A stretch of DNA of 18,683 nucleotides from NCBI GenBank assembly GCA_002394205.1, contig DGTC01000007.1, positions 1 through 18,683 on the forward strand. The letters run 5' to 3'. This document shows, in pieces, positions 6,752-13,631 of this stretch; the first letter of the stretch is position 1; each line of letters starts with the position of its first letter. The stretch is from Lachnospira sp. UBA4346 (GTDB lineage Bacteria; Bacillota; Clostridia; Lachnospirales; Lachnospiraceae). Under the pieces are notes generated by a model. The model saw only the letters and a program-made list of their open reading frames with translations. It made no database searches and was not told the origin of the DNA. Both the position numbers and the translations under genes were made by a program.

Positions 6752-7807
6752 ATGAAAGTATCAGTAATTATTCCGTCATTGAATCCAGATGAAAAACTGG
6801 TTCAGGTGGTGGATTCTCTGATTACAACAGGGTTTGAGGATATCATTATTGTCAACGATGGCAGTGATACAGCACATATGGCACCATTTGAAAAAATATC
6901 AGCATATTCGCAGTGTACAATTCTTACGCATGATGTGAATAAAGGAAAAGGTAGAGGACTTAAGACGGCATTTGAATATTGCATTAAGCACAGACCGGAT
7001 ATTGATGGTGTTGTTACGGTCGATGGTGATAATCAGCATAAAGCGACAGATGTACGTGCATGTTGTGAAAGAATGATTGAATTAAAAGATCAGGTTATTT
7101 TAGGTGTACGTAATTTTTCAGGAAAAGATGTTCCTTCAAAAAGCCGTATCGGTAATCATATGACAAGTTTTGTATTTAAGTTTGCATGTGGATTGAATAT
7201 TTCTGATACACAGACTGGACTTCGGGCAATTCCATATCAGTGGTTACAAGATTTTATGCAGGTAAAAGGAGAACGTTTCGAATATGAAACGAATATGTTA
7301 TTAGAGCTTCGTCAGAAGAATATTGATTTTACAGAAGTGCCGATAGAGACAGTATATATTGAAGAAAATGCATCAACACATTTTCATCCAATTCGGGATT
7401 CGTTGAAAATATACGGTGTGATTTTTAAATTCCTGTTTAGTTCCATTGCCTCATCGGTAATTGATTTAGCAGTGTTTACCATTGTAAGTGCAGTTTTGAA
7501 TGGGATGATAAATACATCTGTCAAAATTTTTACGGCGACAGTTGTTGCGCGTGTTATTTCGTCCATATTCAATTTTACATTTAACAGAAGGGCTGTTTTT
7601 GAATCAAAAGGAAGTGTGAAATCTTCTCTGGTTCGGTATTATGTTTTATGTGTGGCACAGTTGTGCGTTTCCTACTTGCTTGTATACTGTGTGACAAGTC
7701 TGTTGTCATTAGGACAGGTGCTGACAGTTGTGGCAAAGGCAGTAATTGATACCATTTTATTTGTAATTAGTTTTCAGATTCAGAGAAGATGGGTATTTAA
7801 GAAATAA
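6752..7807 (+). CDS. Bifunctional GT2 glycosyltransferase / GtrA-family membrane protein
   Basis: Membrane-linked sugar transferase, probably acting on a polyprenyl-phosphate carrier at the cytoplasmic face. Residues 1-215 form a DPM1/DPG-synthase-like GT2 domain: the start VSVIIPSLNP, the nucleotide-binding IIIVNDGSD (31-39), the metal-binding DGD (91-93), and QTGLRAIP (154-161). Residues 225-351 form a GtrA domain with four hydrophobic segments and its typical FNFTFNRRAVF (273-283) and closing FQIQRRWVF (341-349). GtrA proteins are thought to help flip or use lipid-linked sugars, so the fusion suggests production and presentation of a polyprenyl-phospho-sugar. The start has GGAGG at 6741-6745, six bases before ATG. 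A glycosidase gene follows after 21 bases, so the two are almost certainly cotranscribed. The sugar and acceptor cannot be read from the sequence. Confidence 0.93.
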   Translation: MKVSVIIPSLNPDEKLVQVVDSLITTGFEDIIIVNDGSDTAHMAPFEKISAYSQCTILTHDVNKGKGRGLKTAFEYCIKHRPDIDGVVTVDGDNQHKATDVRACCERMIELKDQVILGVRNFSGKDVPSKSRIGNHMTSFVFKFACGLNISDTQTGLRAIPYQWLQDFMQVKGERFEYETNMLLELRQKNIDFTEVPIETVYIEENASTHFHPIRDSLKIYGVIFKFLFSSIASSVIDLAVFTIVSAVLNGMINTSVKIFTATVVARVISSIFNFTFNRRAVFESKGSVKSSLVRYYVLCVAQLCVSYLLVYCVTSLLSLGQVLTVVAKAVIDTILFVISFQIQRRWVFKK

Positions 7808-7828
7808 AGACAGATAAGGAGAAAAGAA

Positions 7829-9007
7829 ATGGCGGACCTTAGAAATACAGAGGATACAGATGAAATTGATTTAATCGATTACGAAGAACTGTCAAAGGCG
7901 ATTCGTGAGATAGATGAGGAGAAACCGGAAAAAGAAAAAAAGGCGGTGCAGAAACGCCAGGTATCAGATGGTAATAAAAGACGTGTTGTTCCAACACAGA
8001 AAAAAAGAAAAAAGAAAAAAACAGGTGTAGGTGTATGGGTGTCAAGAGTGCTTATCAGTGTTGTTCTTACATTGGTTTTACTTTGTGTTGGTTTATATGG
8101 TGTTATGGCACTGCTTGTTTACGGACCGTCAAAAACTGCAAAAGACCAGTTTGTTATGTCGGTACAGGAGACAAGTGCAATTGGATTTTTAGCAAATTGG
8201 TTTTGCTCAGATGAAGAAATTAAAGAAATCAAAGAAAGAAATTCTGTAAAAGATACAGATGAAGTTACGGACACAAGCCTTGTTACGATTGATGAAGCAG
8301 CGCAAAACGAAGATATTCCGGATATTCAGGTGGAAGATGTAAAGGGTGCTACTTATAGAGGAAAGATAATGATCATCAAAGATCCTTCACGTTTATTTGT
8401 GGGTACGGTAGATGGTTTTGGAAACAAGCAGGGAATGGTTGTTTCAGATATTGCAGCAAGATATGGCGCAATTGCAGGTGTCAATGGTGGAGAATTTGTT
8501 GATGGAGAAACAACCTACACAGGTATGCCGGTTGGATTGGTTATGGTCAACGGAGAAGTGTTAAATGGTAATTCCGGAACGGCATATCATGTTACAGGTA
8601 TTACGTTTGATAATAAACTTGTTGTCGGTAATATGACAGCCGGTCAGGCAAAAGAAAAGAATATTAGAGATTGTGTAAGCATTAGCAACAGCATTGGACC
8701 ATTTCTTGTAATTAATGGAGAAGCACAGGATGTATCCGGTATTGGTGGCGGTATTAATCCGAGAACTGCGGTTGGACAGGCAGCAGACGGATCAATTATT
8801 CTTTTAGCGATTGATGGAAGACAGGCAAACAGTCTCGGAGCATCCTTCTCAGATCTTCAGGATATTATGTTACAGTACGGTGCAGTAAATGCATCTACAA
8901 TGGATGGCGGTACATCAACACAGATGTACTATAACGGTGAAGTTATTAATACACCATATTCACCAACAGGACCTCGTTCATGTCCAACATCATTTTTGAT
9001 TAAATAA
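7829..9007 (+). CDS. Membrane-anchored phosphodiester glycosidase (NAGPA/DUF2233 family)
   Basis: Likely extracytoplasmic enzyme that cleaves sugar-1-phosphodiester bonds, as the family does for the mannose-6-phosphate uncovering enzyme and for some bacterial surface glycans. The 392 residues begin with an acidic then very basic cytoplasmic tail (1-68, including KKRKKKKT). One membrane helix (about 71-97) follows, then a linker of about 75 residues, then the NAGPA domain (about 175-392). Family motifs are GVNGGEF (217-223), NPRTAVGQ (310-317), LLAIDGRQ (325-332) and STMDGGTSTQMYYNGEVIN (356-374). AAGGAG at 7816-7821 is 7 bases before ATG. Its place between a GT2-GtrA enzyme and another anchored protein suggests it trims or remodels the glycan that the operon builds. 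Automated labels for this family often read 'exopolysaccharide biosynthesis protein'. Confidence 0.9.
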   Translation: MADLRNTEDTDEIDLIDYEELSKAIREIDEEKPEKEKKAVQKRQVSDGNKRRVVPTQKKRKKKKTGVGVWVSRVLISVVLTLVLLCVGLYGVMALLVYGPSKTAKDQFVMSVQETSAIGFLANWFCSDEEIKEIKERNSVKDTDEVTDTSLVTIDEAAQNEDIPDIQVEDVKGATYRGKIMIIKDPSRLFVGTVDGFGNKQGMVVSDIAARYGAIAGVNGGEFVDGETTYTGMPVGLVMVNGEVLNGNSGTAYHVTGITFDNKLVVGNMTAGQAKEKNIRDCVSISNSIGPFLVINGEAQDVSGIGGGINPRTAVGQAADGSIILLAIDGRQANSLGASFSDLQDIMLQYGAVNASTMDGGTSTQMYYNGEVINTPYSPTGPRSCPTSFLIK

Positions 9008-9055
9008 TCATTAGAAGATTGTGAATACATGAAAGAGTTAAATTTGGAGGAAGAT

Positions 9056-10153
9056 ATGGTAAATAAGATGTCAAAAAGAAAAAAAACAAATGGATTTAAA
9101 CGATTTTTAATGATTTATACAGCAGCATTGGCAATTGTTATTTGTCTTGTTTGGATTTTGTTATATGGATTGTTAAAAGATTATGAAGGCGGTCGTCCGG
9201 CTTCAACGATGGATAAGATTATTAGTCAGTTTACGGTTGATAATGTAGAATCTCTGTTGAATAATTCCGGCGTAACATATAATGAATTTGAAAGCAATCA
9301 GATTGTTGCAACTTACTTAAAAGGACAGCTTACAGCAGGTGCGGCAAATTATAAGAAAAAGAGTGGCGAATACGCAGAAGAGAATCCGGTTTATGTTGTT
9401 TATGCAGGTGAAACTGCAATTGCAAAAGTAACGCTTGCAGCGGACGGCAAGAATGGTCACAATTTCACAAAATGGAAGATGGGAGCTATTTCTTTTGATG
9501 GATATGCAGATAAGAAACAGAATAACAGTGCAGTAACCATTCAGGTTCCAAAGGGTGCGCAGTTGTCTTTAAATAATGTGCCGGTATCTGCACAGTATAT
9601 TTCTGCCGATGATCAGTTATTTGATCCATGTAAGCATGTAGCAGATTACGTTACACCGCCGGTTGATACGGTATATACAATTCAAGGTCTGTTGGTTAAG
9701 CCGGAGATTTCTGTTGTATTGAATGGTACACAGTTGACCATTCAAGAGGATACGAAGAAGAATACATATACAGCATTATATCCAGCAGATGATACGTTGC
9801 TTGCGCAGCAGCAGGATTATATTAAGACAATTGCAGAAAGTTATGGTAAATATATTATTAACCGAGGCAGCCTTTCTACATTATCAGGTTACATGGTTGG
9901 TTATGCGAAAGATTATGTAAGTGATATTCCGGCTGTATGGGCATTCCTTTATGGAAAAACATACACATATGAATTCCAAAATGAGAATATTACAAACTTT
10001 AGTAAATATTCTGATAATTGCTTTTCATGTGATGTTTATTACGATTTATACGTAGATTATCAGACAGGAAATACAACATACAATACATCACTTACTTATA
10101 CATTTGTAAAAATCAATGGTAAATGGTATGTAGCGGATTTCATTATTAACTAA
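9056..10153 (+). CDS. Membrane-anchored extracytoplasmic protein of unknown function
   Basis: A 365-residue protein with a basic N-terminus (MVNKMSKRKKTNGFKR), one transmembrane helix (about 17-40, FLMIYTAALAIVICLVWILLYGLL) and a large outside part. The C-terminal 120 residues, with aromatic strands and the ending KINGKWYVADFIIN, look like an NTF2-like/SnoaL-type cone fold; this is a fold guess only. The middle region is rich in short beta strands. An ATG at 9029 would give 374 residues, but GGAGG at 9046-9050 lies inside that extension and five bases before the ATG at 9056, so the latter is chosen. It follows the glycosidase gene by 48 bases and ends at a hairpin, so it is the likely last gene of the glycan operon. 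I do not recognise the family. Confidence 0.75.
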   Translation: MVNKMSKRKKTNGFKRFLMIYTAALAIVICLVWILLYGLLKDYEGGRPASTMDKIISQFTVDNVESLLNNSGVTYNEFESNQIVATYLKGQLTAGAANYKKKSGEYAEENPVYVVYAGETAIAKVTLAADGKNGHNFTKWKMGAISFDGYADKKQNNSAVTIQVPKGAQLSLNNVPVSAQYISADDQLFDPCKHVADYVTPPVDTVYTIQGLLVKPEISVVLNGTQLTIQEDTKKNTYTALYPADDTLLAQQQDYIKTIAESYGKYIINRGSLSTLSGYMVGYAKDYVSDIPAVWAFLYGKTYTYEFQNENITNFSKYSDNCFSCDVYYDLYVDYQTGNTTYNTSLTYTFVKINGKWYVADFIIN

Positions 10154-10190
10154 ATAGTGCATAATTCATAGGAATATGAAGCATAAATAT

Positions 10191-10220
10191 AATAGGCAGA
10201 TTCGTATTGATCTGCCTATT
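10191..10220 (+). terminator. Hairpin after the glycan operon
   Basis: AATAGGCAGAT (10191-10201) and ATCTGCCTATT (10210-10220) form a perfect 11-bp stem with an 8-base loop. Only a broken T-rich stretch follows (GTGTTACTTATTT), so termination may be partial. Confidence 0.65.
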
Positions 10221-10241
10221 GTGTTACTTATTTACAGAAAT

Positions 10242-10274
10242 AACAAACCATATGAGCATACGGATATGTTTGTT
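10242..10274 (+). promoter_or_regulatory. Second hairpin upstream of the flippase gene
   Basis: AACAAACCATAT (10242-10253) pairs with ATATGTTTGTT (10264-10274), leaving one bulged C and a 10-base loop. There is no run of T after it. It may belong to the operon's 3' end or form a structured leader for the next gene. No clear promoter was seen between 10221 and 10352. Confidence 0.35.
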
Positions 10275-10352
10275 TATCTGGTAGATTCGTGGTAATGAAA
10301 TATTCTGAATAGGATGCGGATAACTCCAGATATGGAGAAGAGGATAAAGAAG

Positions 10353-11915
10353 ATGACAGATAAAAAGAAGAATTTTTTGGTTCAGGGTGGAATATTAGCA
10401 CTAGCTGGTATTATTGTGCGTATTATTGGAATGTTTTACAGAATTCCACTTGTTAATATCATTGGAAGTGAAGGAAATGGTATTTATAGTACGGCATACA
10501 ACGTATATAATATTATGCTGGTATTGTCGTCATACGGATTGCCGATGGCAGTATCGAAACTTGTCTCTGCAAAATTTGCACAGAAACGGTTTAAAGATGC
10601 AGCACAGGTATTTCGCTGTGCTTTAACAACTGCTGTGTGCACAGGTGGTATCGCTGCGTTTTTATTATATTTTGGCGCAGATGCAATTGAGCACACGTTT
10701 TATAAAGGTGTTCCGGGTGTGGCGATTCCATTGAGAATATTAGCACCGACAATTTTTATTGTTGCTATCCTGGGAGTTATGCGAGGATTTTATCAGGGGC
10801 AGGGAACGATGGTTCCGACAGCAGTTTCACAGCTGTTAGAGCAGATTGTCAATGCAATTGTTAGTATCCTGGCAGGATATTTATTAATAAAATCACACAA
10901 AGATTCAGTTAATATGTCAGCATATGGTGCGGCAGGCGGAACATTAGGAACAGCTTTTGGTGCGTTTTCGGCGTTACTGCTGATGATTTTTATATATCAG
11001 ATAAATCGCAAATCGTTTCGTAGAAAAGTTCGAAAAGATCCACATACACGGAGAATTCCAAACAGACAGGTATATGAAATTATTGCAATGACAATGATTC
11101 CTATTATTATTGGTCAGACATTCTATCAGATTAGTGCAGTATTAGATGACATGATGTTTAACAATATGATGGTTGGCAAAAATATTTCGGCAAATATTGC
11201 AAATGACCTTGGAAATTTTAATTCCAGTTATGCGTTGTTGATAGGAATTCCACAGGGGGTTGCTTCCGCATTGTCTTCTTCCATGTTACCAAGTATTGTG
11301 GCATCTTATAGTACAGGGAAACGTCATGCGATTAACGCAAAGATTACAAGTACATTACAGACCAATATGTTCATTGCGGTACCTTCTTTTGTAGGATTAT
11401 TCATCCTCGGAGAACCGATTATCCGTTTATTGTTTTCCAGATATGACAGCCATCAGGGTGGGATGATGTTGAAAATCGGTGCGGCAGCAGTTATTTTCTA
11501 TACATTAGCAACAGTTACAAGTTCGGCTTTGCAGGGGATAGATAAGATGAATACACCGGTAAAACATTCCTGTATTTCACTGATTGTTCATATTATTGTT
11601 GTATTTTTATTACTAAAGTTTTCAAGAATTGGAATTTATGGTATAGTAATAGGAAATGCATCATTCCCAATTCTTATTTTCTTGTTGAATTTAAGAACAC
11701 TGAATAGAGAAATAGGTTATAGAATTCGTTTTAAAAAGATTTTCTTTGCACCGACAATTTGTTCATTGTTTATGGGAATTATCATATATTTTAGTTACAG
11801 AATTGTATATGCATTGACATCAAATAATCTGATTACATTATTCTTTACTTTTATTATGGCAGGTGTTTCATATTTTGGACCAATGTATATTGGTAAAAAG
11901 AAGCGTATTTTCTAA
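10353..11915 (+). CDS. SpoVB/MurJ-like polysaccharide flippase (MOP superfamily)
   Basis: Integral membrane protein of about 14 hydrophobic segments that probably moves lipid-linked glycan precursors across the membrane. It resembles the SpoVB/YtgP group, which includes lipid II flippases of Firmicutes. The N-terminus KNFLVQGGILALAGIIVRIIGMFYRIPLVNIIGSEGNGIY is typical, with a conserved Arg in the first helix and the EGNGIYS loop. Later landmarks include GQTFYQISAVLDDMMF and GIPQGVASALSSSMLPSI. Starting at 10353 the length is 520 residues. An in-frame ATG at 10314 adds 13 residues but lacks a spaced ribosome binding site, whereas AGAAGAGG (10336-10343) serves 10353. It may export the product of the preceding glycan operon or act in peptidoglycan or spore cortex synthesis; the sequence does not decide which. 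Confidence 0.88.
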   Translation: MTDKKKNFLVQGGILALAGIIVRIIGMFYRIPLVNIIGSEGNGIYSTAYNVYNIMLVLSSYGLPMAVSKLVSAKFAQKRFKDAAQVFRCALTTAVCTGGIAAFLLYFGADAIEHTFYKGVPGVAIPLRILAPTIFIVAILGVMRGFYQGQGTMVPTAVSQLLEQIVNAIVSILAGYLLIKSHKDSVNMSAYGAAGGTLGTAFGAFSALLLMIFIYQINRKSFRRKVRKDPHTRRIPNRQVYEIIAMTMIPIIIGQTFYQISAVLDDMMFNNMMVGKNISANIANDLGNFNSSYALLIGIPQGVASALSSSMLPSIVASYSTGKRHAINAKITSTLQTNMFIAVPSFVGLFILGEPIIRLLFSRYDSHQGGMMLKIGAAAVIFYTLATVTSSALQGIDKMNTPVKHSCISLIVHIIVVFLLLKFSRIGIYGIVIGNASFPILIFLLNLRTLNREIGYRIRFKKIFFAPTICSLFMGIIIYFSYRIVYALTSNNLITLFFTFIMAGVSYFGPMYIGKKKRIF

Positions 11916-11972
11916 ATATTAATCATAATAGAAAAAGAAAATGCAAGATTGTAGATGAGAATGGAGATAAGT

Positions 11973-12512
11973 ATGCTGTGTGAAAATTGCAACAAAAGAG
12001 AGGCTACAATTCATTATACGGAAGTTGTTGGCAAAGTACGTTCAGAGCGGCATTTGTGCGGACAGTGTGCAGCACAACTTAATTTGACGGGAGATAATGA
12101 AAAAATAGAACAGAATTTTCCGTTTGTGAAACTATTAACGGGTCTGTTGGCATCAGAAAGTTTGCAGAATGATTCAAATGATTATTTTGCCGGTCAGGTC
12201 AGTTGTCCACGATGCCATATGAGTTTTCGGGAGTTTACAAGAACGGGAAAGTTTGGTTGCGCAGAATGTTATGATGTATTTGGACCATTGATAGATGAAA
12301 ATATAAAAAAATTACACGGCGACAATGTTCACTGCGGTAAAGTATATTTTAAGAAAAAAGATTTGTGTCCGGAAATGGATACATCCGTTGAATTGCAGAT
12401 AGAAGAGTTACTTACACAACAAAGAGAAGCTGTTTTACTGGAAAATTATGAGTTGGCAGCACAATGCCGTGATAGAATTCGGGCACTTCGGGAAAAGAGC
12501 AGTCAGAATTAA
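11973..12512 (+). CDS. mcsA: McsA, activator of the protein-arginine kinase McsB (UvrB/UvrC-motif zinc protein)
   Basis: Zinc-binding cofactor that activates McsB for phosphorylation of arginine residues on substrate proteins. The 179 residues contain two paired CxxC zinc sites: C3/C6 with C29/C32 and C78/C81 with C96/C99. A C-terminal UVR motif (about 142-175, IEELLTQQREAVLLENYELAAQCRDRIRALREK) is the coiled segment shared with UvrB, UvrC and the ClpC middle domain. An upstream ATG at 11955 is in frame, but GGAG at 11963-11966, six bases before 11973, and the canonical MLCENC beginning favour the later start. mcsB follows after 26 bases. The usual first gene of this operon, ctsR, is not present; the upstream neighbour is a flippase gene 57 bases away, and no promoter or terminator is obvious between them. 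Confidence 0.93.
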   Translation: MLCENCNKREATIHYTEVVGKVRSERHLCGQCAAQLNLTGDNEKIEQNFPFVKLLTGLLASESLQNDSNDYFAGQVSCPRCHMSFREFTRTGKFGCAECYDVFGPLIDENIKKLHGDNVHCGKVYFKKKDLCPEMDTSVELQIEELLTQQREAVLLENYELAAQCRDRIRALREKSSQN

Positions 12513-12538
12513 ATCAAATCAGAAAGGGGAAGGCAGGA

Positions 12539-13573
12539 ATGCTCAGGTGGTTTGAACAGAGTGGCAGAAATAGCGATGTCGTGATTTCAAGCAGGGTTCG
12601 CCTTGCAAGAAATTTGAAAAAATATAATTTTTCATTAAAACTAGGCGTAAGAGAATCACGCATGATGACAGATGAAGTGATGAGTCGCTTAGAGACAATT
12701 ACAGAGTTTGCAGAATATAGCAGATATGATTTCAGAGATTTGGATGAAGAACAAAAAGAGGCCATGAAAGAGCGGCACTTAATTAGTGAGTATTTGCTAG
12801 GACAGGAAATTGCAGCAGGTTTTGCCTCTCATGATGAAAATATCTCAATTATGATTAATGAGGAAGATCATATTAGAATTCAGTCGTATGTGGCAGGGAT
12901 GGATGCGAAAAAAGCATATGAACTTGCAAGCGAAGTAGATGATCATATTGGTACTGTTTTTGAATATGCATATCATGATAAATATGGTTATTTGACGACA
13001 TGTCCTTCTAATGTAGGAACAGGAATGAGGGTTTCGTATATGCTGCATTTGCCGGCATTGACAGGAAATGATAAGATTTCAGGAATTGCATCAGAAGTGG
13101 GCAGATTTGGACTTGTTCTAAAAGCTGTATATACAGATACCAAAGGAAAATGTATGGGAGACATTTATCAGCTGTCTAATTTAGTAACTTTAGGAAAATC
13201 AGAACAGGATTTGATAGAAAATATCAATAAAATAGCGGAACAAATTATTAGTCAGGAAAGAGCTGTCAGAAAAGAATTTATTAAAAAAAGATATATGACG
13301 GCATTAGATAGTGTAAGCAGATCATATGGAATTCTTAAGTATGCAAGAAAGCTGACATTGGCAGATGGAATGTTATTATTATCACAATTGCGAATGGGGC
13401 TTGAAGAAGGTTTGATACACGAAGCATCCGATTACGAAACGTCAGTGTATCAGTTAATGATTGGTATACAACCGGCAAATTTACAAATGATGAATGATAA
13501 AGAAATGTCACAGGAAGAGATAGATATTAGCAGGTCACAGTTTATTAGAGATAATTTACCAATGATTCAATAA
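12539..13573 (+). CDS. mcsB: Protein-arginine kinase McsB
   Basis: ATP:guanido phosphotransferase-family kinase that phosphorylates arginine residues; phosphoarginine then marks proteins for ClpC-ClpP degradation. The 344 residues carry the family signatures: SSRVRLARN (17-25, nucleotide binding), NEEDHIRIQ (107-115, substrate/catalytic loop with acidic residues), CPSNVGTGMR (155-164) and YQLSNLVTLGKSE (210-222). The length is close to the usual 350-365. The C-terminus reads IDISRS (328-333) where, as I recall, the RDxxRA phosphoarginine-sensing motif of Bacillus McsB lies, so allosteric activation may differ. The start has GGGGAAGG upstream. It lies between mcsA (26 bases before) and clpC (58 bases after) and is probably cotranscribed with both. 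Confidence 0.95.
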   Translation: MLRWFEQSGRNSDVVISSRVRLARNLKKYNFSLKLGVRESRMMTDEVMSRLETITEFAEYSRYDFRDLDEEQKEAMKERHLISEYLLGQEIAAGFASHDENISIMINEEDHIRIQSYVAGMDAKKAYELASEVDDHIGTVFEYAYHDKYGYLTTCPSNVGTGMRVSYMLHLPALTGNDKISGIASEVGRFGLVLKAVYTDTKGKCMGDIYQLSNLVTLGKSEQDLIENINKIAEQIISQERAVRKEFIKKRYMTALDSVSRSYGILKYARKLTLADGMLLLSQLRMGLEEGLIHEASDYETSVYQLMIGIQPANLQMMNDKEMSQEEIDISRSQFIRDNLPMIQ

Positions 13574-13631
13574 AATAGTATGGCAGACGGTACAGTGACA
13601 CAATAAACGTCAGCAGAAATGGAGCGTAAGT

